A stretch of 64,000 nt of DNA from Halogeometricum sp. S1BR25-6 (GTDB lineage: Archaea > Halobacteriota > Halobacteria > Halobacteriales > Haloferacaceae). Below the pieces are notes generated by a model that had not been told where the DNA came from, ran no database searches, and worked only from the letters and a program-made list of their open reading frames with translations. This document shows, piece by piece, positions 7,493-16,755 of the stretch. Within the stretch, counting starts at the first letter, position 1; every line of letters begins with the position of its first letter. The position numbers and the translations under genes were made by a program. The DNA lies in the NCBI RefSeq assembly GCF_031624495.1, contig NZ_JAMQOP010000003.1, positions 124,001 to 188,000 on the forward strand. Reading direction: 5' to 3'.

Positions 7493-10354
7493 ATGACGTC
7501 GTCTTCGGCTTCCATCCTCGATACGTCGTCCGTGGTGCTTGTCGGAACGAGCGACTGGCTCGGCCAGTTCGCGACGCTGCTCGAAACGCGGACGACGGCG
7601 ACCGTTCAGCGAGTCGAAACCAAGGCCGACGCGCTGGCTGCCTTCCGGAATCGAACGACGGACTGTCTCGTCACCGAGTACGCGCTCGGCGAAACGACCG
7701 GGCTCGAACTGCTCAGAGAGATTCGCACCGAGACCACCGTGTTCCCGGTGATCGTCGGCGCCGCGTCCGGGAGCGAAGCCATCGCCAGCGAGGCGATCGG
7801 TGCCGGGGTGACCGACTACGTCGCGCTGACGGACTCGTCCGAGCGGATGGCGGCGGAGCTTCTTGACCGGACGGAGCGCGCGATCCGCACCACACAGCGC
7901 TCGATCACGCGAAGCGACCGCGCCAGGCAGTTCGACGCGATTTTCAACGACTCGCAGACGGCGACCTGGGTCCTCGACCCGGACGGCTCGCTCGCCCGGG
8001 TGAACCAGACGGCGCGAGAGATGATCGACGAGGACGTCGAAGCCGTCGTCGGCGAACCGTTCTGGACGCTCCCCTGGTGGTCGCAGACCGACACGACCGA
8101 GGCGGAGGTCCACCGGATTATCGACGACGCATTCGACGGGGCGTTCGGTAACGTCGTCGTCTCGCAGTCGTCGCGTCTCGACGACCCGCGCGTCATCGAT
8201 CTCTCCGTGCGTCCGGTCGAGAACGAACGCGGCGACCTCGTTTCTATCGTCGTCGAGGGTGTGGATATCACCGAACGCGTCACTCTCGAACAGGATCTCC
8301 GTCGATCCGAGGAACTCCACCGCGTGACGCTCAACAACATGACGGACACCGTCCTCATCACGGACGAGACCGGGGAGTACACGTACGTCTGCCCCAACGT
8401 CCACTTCATCTTCGGCTACACGGCCGCGGAGATCCGCGAACTGGGAACGATCGACGAACTCCTCGGTGAGGACCTCTTCGACCGGGAAGACCTCGCAGCG
8501 GAGGGCGTCCTCAAGAACATCGAGACGACCGCGACCGACAAAGCCGGGCGCGAGCACACGCTGTTGGTCAACGTCCGCGAAGTCTCGATTCAGGACGGAA
8601 CGCTCCTCTTCAGCTGTCGGGAGATCACGAAACGCAAGCAGCGCGAGGAGGCGCTGGCGACGCTCCAAGAGACCGCTCGGGATTTCCTGTACGCCGAAAC
8701 CCACCGCGAGATCGCTCACCACATCGTCGACGACGCCTCCGGCGTTCTCAACCTCGATGCCAGCGCGGTGTATCTCTTCGACGCCGACGCCAACGACCTC
8801 GAACCGGTCGCGTACTCCGAGACGATGCGGGAGCTGAACGGTCCGCTTCCGACCGTCCACGCCGACGGCGCGACCCTTCCGAGCTACAGCTTCGTCGAGG
8901 ACGAAGCCCTCTTTTTCGACGACGTTCACGACGCGGAGCGACTCGAGAACCCGGCGACCGACCTCCGGAGCGTGACGTACATTCCGCTCGGCAACCACGG
9001 CGTGTTCGTCGCGGGATCGAGCGAAGTCGGCGTCTTCGACGACGTGACCCGAGAGTTAGCCGACCTGCTCGCGGCGACCGCCGAGGCGGCGCTCGACCGC
9101 GTCTCTCGCGAATCGCGACTCCGAGAGCAAGACCGCACGCTGCACGCTCAAAACGAGCAACTGACCGCCCTGAACCGAACCAACGAGACGATTCGGGAGA
9201 TCGACCAAGCCATCGTCCAAGCGGAGACGCGCGAGGAGATCGACCACACGGTCTGTGAACTGTTGACGGCCGACGACCGGTTCCGATTCGCCTGGATCGG
9301 AACGATCGACTCGACGACGGGGACCGTCGAGCCGCGGGCCTGGGCGGGCGCCGATCAGGGATATCTGGACAGCCGTTCGTTCACCATCGCCGCCTCGGGG
9401 ACCGACCCGGCCGGACGGACCGCGGCGACCGGCGAGGTGACGATGGTCTCGAACGTCGCCGCGGGCCTTCGCGAGGAAGCGTGGCGAAAGGACGCGCTGG
9501 CCCGCGATTACCTCTCCGTGCTGAGCATCCCCCTCGTGTACAACGACCTCACGCACGGACTGCTCACGGTCTACGCGCCGACCCGGGACGCCTTCGACGA
9601 CACGGCGAAGGCCGTCTTAGCCGAACTCGGCGAGACCATCGCGTCGGCGCTCAGCGCGATCGAACGGAAGAACGCACTGCTCACCACGTCGATGACTCGC
9701 GTCGAGTTCGCGGTCGACGACTCGGCGTTCGTCCTCTCGCGACTCGCGAAGGACGCGGCGTGCACGCTCTCGTATCAAGGCGGCGTGCAGCAGTCCACCG
9801 AGGGCAGCTACGTGTTCGTCACGGTCGAAGACGCGTCGTTGGAAGACGTCGCCGACGCCGCATCGCAACTGGTCGCGATCGACGACGTCCAGCGGATCAG
9901 CACCGACCGCGACGGCGGGGTCCTCCGAGTGCGCCTCACGCAGCCGTTTCTCGCCTTGGAGTTGGCCGACCACGGCGCCGTGTTCCGCGAGGCGACCGCC
10001 GATCCCACCACCACGACGCTCGTCATCGATATTCCGAACAGCAGCGACGTCAGAACGATCACCCAACTCGTCCGCGAGACGTTCTCCGGCGTCGAGCTCC
10101 GATCGAAGCGGACGCTCGATCAATCGGTCGAACACGACCTGTACTCGACGTTCCTCGAGAAGCTGACCGACCGGCAGCTCGAAGTGATCCAGACGGCCTA
10201 CTACAGCGGGTTCTTCGAGTCGCCGCGCGAGAACACCGGCGAGGACATCGCGACGACGCTCGGAATCTCCCCGCCCGCCTTCTACAAACACGTCCGGACC
10301 GTGCAGCGAAAACTGTTCGAGACGCTCTTCGAGGAGCACAAGCTCTCCGGCTGA
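7493..10354 (+). CDS. Bat-type multidomain sensor regulator: pseudo-receiver, PAS, PAS, GAF, GAF, HTH_10 (953 aa)
   Basis: The ATG at 7493 begins directly before the first beta strand (MTSSSASILDTSSVVLVGTS); upstream in-frame codons look non-coding. In order: receiver-like domain (1-130), two PAS domains (about 145-275 and 280-390), two GAF domains (about 400-560 and 590-740), the bacterio-opsin-activator region, and a C-terminal HTH_10 (LTDRQLEVIQTAYYSGFFE, then IATTLGISPPAFYKH). Such proteins sense redox, light or small ligands and regulate transcription directly. In the receiver, Glu62 (CLVTEYAL) replaces the usual phosphoacceptor Asp and the conserved Lys is absent, so phosphotransfer is unlikely. 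Confidence 0.9.
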   Translation: MTSSSASILDTSSVVLVGTSDWLGQFATLLETRTTATVQRVETKADALAAFRNRTTDCLVTEYALGETTGLELLREIRTETTVFPVIVGAASGSEAIASEAIGAGVTDYVALTDSSERMAAELLDRTERAIRTTQRSITRSDRARQFDAIFNDSQTATWVLDPDGSLARVNQTAREMIDEDVEAVVGEPFWTLPWWSQTDTTEAEVHRIIDDAFDGAFGNVVVSQSSRLDDPRVIDLSVRPVENERGDLVSIVVEGVDITERVTLEQDLRRSEELHRVTLNNMTDTVLITDETGEYTYVCPNVHFIFGYTAAEIRELGTIDELLGEDLFDREDLAAEGVLKNIETTATDKAGREHTLLVNVREVSIQDGTLLFSCREITKRKQREEALATLQETARDFLYAETHREIAHHIVDDASGVLNLDASAVYLFDADANDLEPVAYSETMRELNGPLPTVHADGATLPSYSFVEDEALFFDDVHDAERLENPATDLRSVTYIPLGNHGVFVAGSSEVGVFDDVTRELADLLAATAEAALDRVSRESRLREQDRTLHAQNEQLTALNRTNETIREIDQAIVQAETREEIDHTVCELLTADDRFRFAWIGTIDSTTGTVEPRAWAGADQGYLDSRSFTIAASGTDPAGRTAATGEVTMVSNVAAGLREEAWRKDALARDYLSVLSIPLVYNDLTHGLLTVYAPTRDAFDDTAKAVLAELGETIASALSAIERKNALLTTSMTRVEFAVDDSAFVLSRLAKDAACTLSYQGGVQQSTEGSYVFVTVEDASLEDVADAASQLVAIDDVQRISTDRDGGVLRVRLTQPFLALELADHGAVFREATADPTTTTLVIDIPNSSDVRTITQLVRETFSGVELRSKRTLDQSVEHDLYSTFLEKLTDRQLEVIQTAYYSGFFESPRENTGEDIATTLGISPPAFYKHVRTVQRKLFETLFEEHKLSG

Positions 10355-10490
10355 GAATCGGCCGGATGGTTTGATAGTTAACCCCTACTCTTGGAAGTGG
10401 TTTGATAGTCAACCGCCGAATATTCCCTAATACACCTATTACGTTCTTTTCGAGTGCCCGGGTCGTTCCGCTGGCGCTCGTGAACTCACT

Positions 10491-10634
10491 ATGAAAGATG
10501 TCGAATCCGAACCCGGTGCGGAAACCCCGTACGAGTGCTTCGAGTGCGGTAACATCGTTATCGAAGAGCACAGCCCCGGCCAGTGCCCCGACTGCGGGGG
10601 GCAGATGCGGAATCGCCGAATACCGCTCGAGTAA
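10491..10634 (+). CDS. Rubrerythrin-like zinc-ribbon peptide, 47 aa
   Basis: The ORF reads [20 protein letters not shown], then a second CPDCGG knuckle, giving a CxxC-x14-CxxC zinc ribbon followed by a basic end. Small proteins with this rubrerythrin-like fold are common in haloarchaea. The stop is two bases before the ATG of the glutamate dehydrogenase gene, so the two are almost certainly cotranscribed. A metal-binding or regulatory role is inferred only from the cysteines. Confidence 0.75.
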   Translation: MKDVESEPGAETPYECFECGNIVIEEHSPGQCPDCGGQMRNRRIPLE

Positions 10635-10636
10635 TC

Positions 10637-11938
10637 ATGGCCTCCCAACCAGATACCACCCGCGGTGAGTCGGACGAGACGGCGACGGTGTCGGCCGAAC
10701 CGGAGTCGGCGCTCGAGACGGCTCGTCGACAGCTGTATCACGCCGCCGACCACCTCGATATCGACCCGAGCATCGTCGAACGGCTCAAGCATCCGAAGAA
10801 GGTCCACGAGGTGACGGTCCCGATCAAACGAGACGACGGAACGGTCGAGGTGTTCAGCGGTTACCGGGCCCAACACGACAGCGTCAGAGGTCCGTTCAAG
10901 GGCGGGCTTCGGTACCACCCCGACGTGACCAGAGACGAGTGCGTCGGACTCGGCATGTGGATGACGTGGAAGTGCGCCGTCATGAACATCCCGTTCGGGG
11001 GTGCGAAGGGTGGCATCGCCATCGACCCGAAGGATCTGAGCCCGGCGGAAAAAGAGCGGCTCACCCGGCGGTTCGCACAGGAGATTCGCGACGTCATCGG
11101 CCCCAATCAGGACATTCCGGCGCCCGACATGGGGACGGATCCCCAGACGATGGCGTGGTTGATGGACGCCTACTCGATGCAGGAGGGCGAGACGATACCG
11201 GGCGTCGTCACCGGCAAGCCCCCGGTGATCGGCGGCAGCGAAGGCCGCGAAGAAGCGCCCGGGCGGAGCGTCGCGATTATCACGCAGTTGGTGTGTGAAC
11301 ACTACGACCGCCCGCTCGCGGACACGACGGTCGCAATCCAAGGCTACGGAAGCGTCGGCGCGAACGCGGCCCGTCTCCTCGACGAGTGGGGCGCGACCGT
11401 CGTCGCCGTCAGCGACGTGAACGGCGCCATGTACGACCCGGCGGGCATCGACACGGCTGCGGTCCCGTCGCACGACGAAGAACCGGAGGCGGTCACGACG
11501 TACGCGGACGAGGTCATCTCGAACGACGAACTGCTCACACTCGACGTCGACGTCCTCATCCCCGCGGCACTCGGGAACGTGATCACCGCCGAGAACGCGG
11601 CGGCGATCGCCGCGGATTTCGTCGTCGAAGGCGCGAACGGCCCGACGACCTCGACCGCCGATTCGATTCTCGCGGAGAGGGATATCGCCGTGATTCCCGA
11701 TATCCTCGCGAACGCCGGCGGCGTCACGGTGAGTTACTTCGAGTGGCTGCAGGACATCAATCGACGGGCGTGGTCGCTCGACCGGGTGAACGACGAACTC
11801 GAAGCGGAGATGCAGGCCGCCTGGGACGCGGTTCGATCGGAGTTCGAGCGGCGCGACGTCACCTGGCGTGACGCGGCCTACATCGTGGCGCTGTCCCGCA
11901 TCGCCGAGGCGCACGAGGCGCGCGGGCTCTGGCCGTGA
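10637..11938 (+). CDS. gdhB: Glutamate dehydrogenase (Glu/Leu/Phe/Val dehydrogenase family), 433 aa
   Basis: The family landmarks are clear: the substrate region [13 protein letters not shown], the catalytic lysine region [17 protein letters not shown], and the Rossmann motif IQGYGSVG near residue 234. Length is normal. The enzyme interconverts glutamate and 2-oxoglutarate with NAD(P) in the cytoplasm. The start [15 protein letters not shown] was chosen because it follows the upstream zinc-ribbon gene by 2 bp; the longer reading overlaps that gene. The acidic N-terminal extension is typical of halophiles. Cofactor preference cannot be read from the sequence here. Confidence 0.95.
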   Translation: MASQPDTTRGESDETATVSAEPESALETARRQLYHAADHLDIDPSIVERLKHPKKVHEVTVPIKRDDGTVEVFSGYRAQHDSVRGPFKGGLRYHPDVTRDECVGLGMWMTWKCAVMNIPFGGAKGGIAIDPKDLSPAEKERLTRRFAQEIRDVIGPNQDIPAPDMGTDPQTMAWLMDAYSMQEGETIPGVVTGKPPVIGGSEGREEAPGRSVAIITQLVCEHYDRPLADTTVAIQGYGSVGANAARLLDEWGATVVAVSDVNGAMYDPAGIDTAAVPSHDEEPEAVTTYADEVISNDELLTLDVDVLIPAALGNVITAENAAAIAADFVVEGANGPTTSTADSILAERDIAVIPDILANAGGVTVSYFEWLQDINRRAWSLDRVNDELEAEMQAAWDAVRSEFERRDVTWRDAAYIVALSRIAEAHEARGLWP

Positions 11939-12044
11939 GTTGAGTCGCGGCCTCTTCTGCCCCGCGAGACGGTTCTATCGACTCCTACTCGGTCGTGGCA
12001 CTATCGGCCCCCTGAGTTACGTTCCTCGGTGGAGAATTGCAAAC

Positions 12045-13106
12045 ATGCAGCTTCAATCGCTGGGTTCCGGTGCGAAAGCGACGAAGGAGATCTTCAGCGA
12101 GAAGAACGTCACCTTCCTCGCGGGGAGCATCGCCTACAGCGCGTTCGTCTCGCTTGTTCCGCTGGTGATGTTCTTCCTGCTGGCGGTTTCTCTCTTCGGG
12201 GTTCCCGACCTACAGGAGCGAATTATCACGCTCGCCACGGACAACGTCTCTCCGTCGGTCGGCGGCGTCATCGAGGTGATGATCAGCCAACAGAGCAGCG
12301 CCGGGACCGGGTCGGCGGTCGGTGCGTCGATCATCGGAGTGCTCACGCTCGTTTGGGGGGCGATCAAGGTGTTCCGCGGACTCGACACCGCCTTCTCGGA
12401 GATCTACGAGACGACGACTCGGGAATCGTTCGTGGGCCAGATCAAAAAGAGCGTCCTCGTGCTTCTCACCCTGACGCTGGGCGTCGTCGCGATGGTCGGC
12501 GCCACCAGCGTCGTCGCGTTCTTCTCGTTCGTCCCGTTCATCGAACTCGCGGTACCGCTGCTGCTCGTCGTCGGTCTCATCGCGGCGTTCTTTCCGATGT
12601 ACTACTTGTTCCCCGATATCGACGTCGAACCGCGAGCGGTCCTTCCGGGAACGATCGTCGGAGCGGTGGGATGGGCCGTTCTGCAGGTGCTGTTTCAGTT
12701 GTACGTCTCCGTGAGCGGCGGCGGTGGAAACCTCATCGCGAGCATTCTGCTGTTGGTCACGTGGCTGTACTTCAGCGGCGTCGTCCTGTTGTTGGGTGCG
12801 GTCGTCAACGCGGTCGCTATCGGCCGCGCCGACGAGATTATCGGGACCGAGAGCGGGTCCTCGACGATGGATACCGAGATGGACCGCGACGAGACCGCGG
12901 CGTATCTCCGCCAGCTCCGAGAGGACCTCACCGGTCGGTTCGAAGGGTTGCGGTCCACGAGAACCGACTCCGCTCCGAAACGCGACCCCCCTCGCGAGAC
13001 GGTCTCCGTTACCGAAGCCGTTCGAGAAGACGCGGAAGCGAGAACGCACGAAGTGCGGTTACGCTGGCAGTCCCACGGCGACGGCGACAGCGAGGGTGGA
13101 GACTGA
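12045..13106 (+). CDS. YihY/BrkB-family inner-membrane protein, 353 aa
   Basis: The start MQLQSLGSGAKATKEIFSEK precedes the conserved entry of the family (FLAGSIAYSAFVSLVPLVMF). Six hydrophobic segments follow, including the block LVWGAIKVFRGLDTAFSEIY and a YLFPDIDVEPRAVLPG loop typical of YihY/BrkB. The C-terminal ~75 residues are charged and probably cytoplasmic. The molecular function of this family is not settled, despite old ribonuclease BN labels. It stands alone, 106 bp after gdhB. Confidence 0.9.
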   Translation: MQLQSLGSGAKATKEIFSEKNVTFLAGSIAYSAFVSLVPLVMFFLLAVSLFGVPDLQERIITLATDNVSPSVGGVIEVMISQQSSAGTGSAVGASIIGVLTLVWGAIKVFRGLDTAFSEIYETTTRESFVGQIKKSVLVLLTLTLGVVAMVGATSVVAFFSFVPFIELAVPLLLVVGLIAAFFPMYYLFPDIDVEPRAVLPGTIVGAVGWAVLQVLFQLYVSVSGGGGNLIASILLLVTWLYFSGVVLLLGAVVNAVAIGRADEIIGTESGSSTMDTEMDRDETAAYLRQLREDLTGRFEGLRSTRTDSAPKRDPPRETVSVTEAVREDAEARTHEVRLRWQSHGDGDSEGGD

Positions 13107-13206
13107 CCCGTCACTAACGTCTCCACGACGCTACGCAACCAATGGACGCCGCACAGAGAGGTCGCTGAGAGATCGGTGCGTTTCTCTTGTTGACGTTCGG
13201 TTGGTC

Positions 13207-13329
13207 GTGGAGACTCTGAGGGGCCCAAAGGCTCTCGCAGTCGAAGGGTTCCTCGAGGGCGTCACCCGCCGGCCGGCCGGTGCGGCGCTGATGATCGTCC
13301 TCGGTGCAGTGCTCGTCGCCCGGCCGTGA
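13207..13329 (+). CDS. Possible 40-aa membrane peptide or gene remnant
   Basis: A GTG-initiated ORF ends with one hydrophobic segment (GAALMIVLGAVLVARP) preceded by a charged stretch (VETLRGPKALAVEGFLEGVT). It is the only coding-like signal in the 330-bp gap between the YihY gene and the next small gene. It may be the tail of a decayed membrane gene. Support is weak. Confidence 0.25.
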   Translation: METLRGPKALAVEGFLEGVTRRPAGAALMIVLGAVLVARP

Positions 13330-13434
13330 CCATCGAATTCGAGCCTCCGTCTCGGCTCGCTGTGGCAGGCGCTGCTCGCCCGTCAGTACCACACCACGCA
13401 GCGAGTCGCCGAGAACGAACCGGTCTGTAGTCCC

Positions 13435-13725
13435 TCAGGCGCCGAGCCAGTTGTTGTCGCTGATCTCGTAGTCGTTTTCCTGGCAATACTTCCGCGCCCG
13501 CTGCCGGACCGCTCGCGACCCCGGTCGCTTTTGATTCGTCTGAATCTGCTCGATAATCCACTCGGTTACGACGGCAACCCCTTCGTCGTCGTCGTCCGGG
13601 GTGACGTCCTCCAAGGCATCGAACGTCTTCTCGTACACCTCATGCTGCTGAGCGCGGTCGTCGTCGGGGACCTTCGCCGTGGCTTCGGCCTCTCTAATGC
13701 GGTCGAGCGCAGCCTCGATTGACAT
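13435..13725 (-). CDS. Hypothetical haloarchaeal protein, 96 aa
   Basis: Starting MSIEAALDRIREAEATAKVP, it is a charged, mostly helical soluble protein ending in a basic, tryptophan-containing tail (EISDNNWLGA). Composition is clearly halophilic and the frame is clean. I do not recognise a domain. It lies at the border of the accessory zone, divergent from a small ribbon-helix-helix-like gene. Confidence 0.6.
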   Translation of the reverse strand: MSIEAALDRIREAEATAKVPDDDRAQQHEVYEKTFDALEDVTPDDDDEGVAVVTEWIIEQIQTNQKRPGSRAVRQRARKYCQENDYEISDNNWLGA

Positions 13726-13873
13726 ACTGTCCTGTCGCGACCATCCGGTAGTAAACCACCGGTTCCCAGAACACCTCGACCGTGCCCGCGAGCAGGTCGT
13801 CACGAAGCGGGTCGACCGCCCCGGGTTCCGCCGCGACCGCGTCGGCGACCTAAACGGAGCGCAAGAATGAGAT

Positions 13874-14011
13874 ATGCCACGCATCAACTTCGAGGTAGAC
13901 GAAGAACGGTACGAGTCGCTAAAAGCGACGAAGAAGCGTCACGGACTGACGTGGAAAGGGATGCTACTCCACGCGCAACGGGAGTTGGATTCCGGCTCGG
14001 CCACCGGGTAG
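13874..14011 (+). CDS. Short ribbon-helix-helix-like protein, 45 aa
   Basis: MPRINFEVDEERYESLKATK begins with a beta strand and a helix (ERYESLKATKKRHGLTW), as in CopG/Arc-like ribbon-helix-helix proteins, then KGMLLHAQRELD and a stop. Proteins of this size and pattern are common beside mobile elements in haloarchaea and probably bind DNA as dimers. It lies 30 bp upstream of a lone hairpin at 14041. Confidence 0.55.
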   Translation: MPRINFEVDEERYESLKATKKRHGLTWKGMLLHAQRELDSGSATG

Positions 14012-14040
14012 CGGTCGGTCAGCACCGTGTCGCATTCCCT

Positions 14041-14058
14041 CCCGCCCTAAAGGGCGGG
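14041..14058. repeat. Perfect 18-bp palindrome resembling a solo IS605/IS1341 end hairpin
   Basis: The sequence cccgccctaaagggcggg is a perfect inverted repeat, followed by gattccctgcttgaac. Similar short GC hairpins close the ends of IS200/IS605-type elements, including the two complete ones in this window. No transposase gene is attached, so this may be a leftover right end, or simply a terminator. Confidence 0.45.
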
Positions 14059-14077
14059 ATTCCCTGCTTGAACTAAG

Positions 14078-14734
14078 ATGGAACGAACCCGTGCGGAGCG
14101 CGGCGGCGGCGACCGCTGGCGTTCGCTCGCCGGCGTTGTAGCGATAGTCGGAAGTCTCGTCTGGATGGCGACGCCGTGGGTCCAGACGGCCGTGCTCGGC
14201 GACCGACCGTACGTGGCGAGCGTCTTCGACGTCACTTCGTTCGGAGGCTGGGCACTGATGCTCGTCGGGCTGGTCGGATACCACAGCGCGTTCCGAGACG
14301 AGCACGGACGGGTGGGCCGAATCGGAGTCGGGCTAACCGGGATCGGGATGGTGCTCGTCGCGCTCCTCGAACTCCGGTCGGTGGCCGCGTTCGTCGGTGC
14401 TGGGTTCCGGGCCGTGCCAGCTACCGGCGACGACCCGGCAGGGCTGGTGGTGACTCTCGGGTTCGTTCTGGGGCTCGGCTGTACCGTCGTCGGGGCTGGC
14501 GTGATCGGTGTCGCGTTGCGACGGGCTGGGAACGCCACCATGACGGGAGCGCTGCTCTTACTTTCGGCCCCGGCGGTGCCGCTCGTCCTCGTCGTGCTTC
14601 GTTTCCTGACGGTGTTGCCGCTCCCGGTCGGCCGCCTCGTCGTCAACACGAACGCGGCGCTGCTTCCGCTCGGGATCGGCTGGCTCGCACTGGGCCGGCT
14701 CGTGTGGATGCACTCGCGGCGTGCCGGCGGGTGA
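14078..14734 (+). CDS. Six-span membrane protein, 218 aa, unknown function
   Basis: Six hydrophobic segments alternate with Arg-rich loops: about residues 17-38, 51-68, 81-98, 123-146, 154-172 and 188-208. The N-terminus is charged (MERTRAERGGGDRWRS). No catalytic residues or family are apparent. GC-rich codon use matches the chromosomal backbone rather than the accessory genes nearby. Confidence 0.65.
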   Translation: MERTRAERGGGDRWRSLAGVVAIVGSLVWMATPWVQTAVLGDRPYVASVFDVTSFGGWALMLVGLVGYHSAFRDEHGRVGRIGVGLTGIGMVLVALLELRSVAAFVGAGFRAVPATGDDPAGLVVTLGFVLGLGCTVVGAGVIGVALRRAGNATMTGALLLLSAPAVPLVLVVLRFLTVLPLPVGRLVVNTNAALLPLGIGWLALGRLVWMHSRRAGG

Positions 14735-14784
14735 GTCCGCCAGAGTCGTGAGTGGCGCTGACAACGCAGACGGGCAGCGTTCGG

Positions 14785-15231
14785 TTACCGAGTCGCGTCT
14801 TCGATGGCTCCGAGGAACTCATCTGGACGTTGGGACCCGACGAGTACTGCACGTCCGTTCGTCCGTTCGATCCACACTCCCTGCTTGCCACTGACGTTGT
14901 ACGCCAGCTTTCCGGGCGCCCAGCGAATTCCCCACCCTCCGAACTCCCGAAGTGGACTGTACTCCGTGGATTCGTATCGCTCGATGTCCGCCCACGCGAT
15001 TCGACGGAACGACCGGTGCAGCGGCCACATTTTGACGTAGATGCCGTCGGCTCTCACTTCCGTTTGGAGCCGCAGACTGTAGAGCAGGACAGCGACGGCG
15101 CCGAGGACGACGAGCCCACCCCACGCGAGGGGGCCCAGCACGAGCATGAATAGCGCGACACCGCCGAGAAGCGCCCAGGCCCACGGCTGGCGGAACTGCT
15201 GTACTTCCTGAAATAGAGGGTCGTTCTCCAT
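14785..15231 (-). CDS. DUF6141-like membrane-anchored protein, 148 aa
   Basis: I chose the start MENDPLFQEVQQFRQPWAWA because it opens the conserved part; codons upstream are unlike coding sequence. Two adjacent membrane spans (about 18-55) are followed by a PH-like beta domain with IYVKMWPLHRSFRRIAW, YSPLREFGGWGIRW and VWIERTNGRAVLVGSQRP, the pattern of DUF6141. Function is unknown. Confidence 0.75.
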   Translation of the reverse strand: MENDPLFQEVQQFRQPWAWALLGGVALFMLVLGPLAWGGLVVLGAVAVLLYSLRLQTEVRADGIYVKMWPLHRSFRRIAWADIERYESTEYSPLREFGGWGIRWAPGKLAYNVSGKQGVWIERTNGRAVLVGSQRPDEFLGAIEDATR

Positions 15232-15373
15232 CTGTCCATCGCACAGTGTTGTTGCTCGGTAATGGATTCTCCGGGTGCCGCGATTCAGACTGTCGTGGAC
15301 GCCGGCATGTCGCCGACGCCGATACACCGACTGTCGGTGAGTTGCTGAGTCTCTCAGCGAGGATTTCAACGGA

Positions 15374-15858
15374 TCATTCACAGATGCACTCGTGCTTCTT
15401 CGCGGATTGGTTCACGACGAACTCGTGGGCCTCCGACGCGAGTTCGTACAGCTTCGCTGCGCGTTCTCCGGAGGCAAGTCCATCTTGGTAGTACGTCTTG
15501 GCTCGGTGGTTTCTCCACAGATCCTGCAGGTTCTCCGCGACGTGTTCCGAGAGGATACCACGTCTTGCGGCCTCGGTGTACACACCCGGATGCGTTCCGG
15601 GAAGGTCTCGGGGTTCGACACCCCTTCGAGCAGTTTGAACTCGATGACGCGCTCTACGGCGACGAACGACGCCTTGATGACCAACGTGTGGAACCCTTGC
15701 TCCAGCAGTGTCGCTGCACCAGCGAGTAGGTGACACGATTTTCGGAGTTGCAGTACGTCTGCTTCGTTCGTCTCTAACCCGTCTTCTATCTCGTCGGGTC
15801 GTCGGTCGAAGGTGGCCTGTGCTTCGTTTACTAGTGTCTCGATTCGGTTGCTACTCAC
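15374..15858 (-). pseudogene. HEPN-like toxin partner (DUF8154-like), broken by a frameshift
   Basis: A GTG start at 15858 overlaps the end of the nucleotidyltransferase gene by 8 bp. The first frame runs MSSNRIETLVNEAQATFDRR to SNPETFP; the matching second half (GTHPGVYTEAARRGILSEHV, LWRNHRAKTYY, ending KKHECICE) is in another frame, after a one-base loss near 15600. Together they give a ~160-aa helical protein with the RNHRAKTYY block where HEPN RNases carry R-x4-6-H. HEPN/MNT pairs are toxin-antitoxin modules in which MNT AMPylates HEPN. A sequencing error or programmed shift cannot be excluded. Confidence 0.75.
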
Positions 15859-16540
15859 TGTTCAACACCTCCGTCCGGACTCGCTGGAACTCGTCGCCCC
15901 CATATACGGTGATTCCGTCTCTAAATATGTCGCGTAGTTTTTCCCCCGCACGGTGAGCACTCTCGTCGGACTCTACGAACGGTTCGAACGTGTATCGATC
16001 GCCGTCGAATCGTTCTTCGCCTAGTTCGTTCGCTACGTCGGTGATGGTACGGCGCGCGACGGTTCGGTCACCGTCGACGAGGACAAACACGTCGATGTCG
16101 CTCTTTCTGTCGGCCTCACCACGAGCGACGCTTCCGAATACGAGGACGCCGAGCAGCTGGTCGACATCATCGGCGTCCTCGATTGCGTCTTCTACCCTCT
16201 CGATGAAAGATCGCATCGGAGCGTGATACTCGGTTTGTTCGATGCCGAGTATCGGGTCGTCTTTCTGCAACTGCGCGGGGTCGATAGCGACGTACTTCCG
16301 TTGTGTGGTCTCGCGTACCTGTAGCACGCCGAGGTCTTCGAGGAATTCGACTGCCCGCCAGACCGTCGACCGGCTGTGGCCGGTGACGTCGGTGAGCTCT
16401 TTCAGCGTGAACTCGGACTTGTGGGCGTCGATGAGGTGTCGCAACACGGTGTCGGCTGCACGGAGTCTAAATACTCTCGTATCGTCGCCAGGAGCTATTT
16501 TGAAGCAAACATTTATATCTCGTTTCGTCTCGTGGGACAC
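15851..16540 (-). CDS. HTH plus minimal nucleotidyltransferase (MNT) antitoxin, ~229 aa
   Basis: The N-terminal winged helix (FTLKELTDVTGHSRSTVWRA) is followed by an MNT domain with the metal-binding signature VFGSVARGEADRKSDIDVFV. The architecture matches haloarchaeal HTH-MNT antitoxins paired with HEPN proteins, which follow here with overlapping ends. I propose the GTG at 16540 as start: a TATA box (16561-16570) sits 25 bp upstream, which would give a leaderless transcript. The longer reading from ATG 16582 would place that TATA box inside the gene. Confidence 0.85.
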   Translation of the reverse strand: MSHETKRDINVCFKIAPGDDTRVFRLRAADTVLRHLIDAHKSEFTLKELTDVTGHSRSTVWRAVEFLEDLGVLQVRETTQRKYVAIDPAQLQKDDPILGIEQTEYHAPMRSFIERVEDAIEDADDVDQLLGVLVFGSVARGEADRKSDIDVFVLVDGDRTVARRTITDVANELGEERFDGDRYTFEPFVESDESAHRAGEKLRDIFRDGITVYGGDEFQRVRTEVLNSE

Positions 16541-16560
16541 TATCCGATTCCATGCAACAA

Positions 16561-16570
16561 GATATAATAA
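16561..16570 (-). promoter_or_regulatory. TATA box for the HTH-MNT gene
   Basis: Read on the minus strand the sequence is TTATTATATC, centred about 25 bp before the GTG at 16540. That is the normal archaeal TATA-to-start distance and supports leaderless transcription from that codon. Confidence 0.5.
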
Positions 16571-16612
16571 GTGTTCTCTCAATCAGCGTGAGAACAGGGA
16601 CCACAGACTGAA

Positions 16613-16718
16613 CGACGACATTGACGCTCAGTGCACCGTCCTCGGCGACTTCCCACCGCACCGTGTCTCCGGGTTCGACGGCGAGACGCCGGCGGATAGC
16701 GGCCGGAATCGTGACCAT
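16613..16718 (-). pseudogene. AbrB-type antitoxin fragment
   Basis: The stretch MVTIPAAIRRRLAVEPGDTV, then RWEVAEDGALSVNVV, matches the core of SpoVT/AbrB swapped-hairpin antitoxins. The usual ~10 N-terminal residues are missing and the sequence after residue ~35 is unrelated. It lies 40 bp from the left end of the TnpB element at 16756, which may have cut it. No toxin partner remains. Confidence 0.6.
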
Positions 16719-16755
16719 GGTCGTGTCTTATTGGTGGTGGACATTACAGAGATTC

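Noticed and set aside
7325-8998. 557-aa minus-strand ORF
   Set aside because: Antisense shadow of the PAS/GAF regulator, whose domains are unmistakable.
10439-11914. 491-aa minus-strand ORF
   Set aside because: Antisense shadow of glutamate dehydrogenase and the zinc-ribbon gene.
15412-15858. 148-aa ORF as an intact gene
   Set aside because: Its last ~60 residues are Arg/Ser/Thr-rich nonsense, while the natural continuation is in the adjacent frame, so the locus was called a frameshifted HEPN gene.
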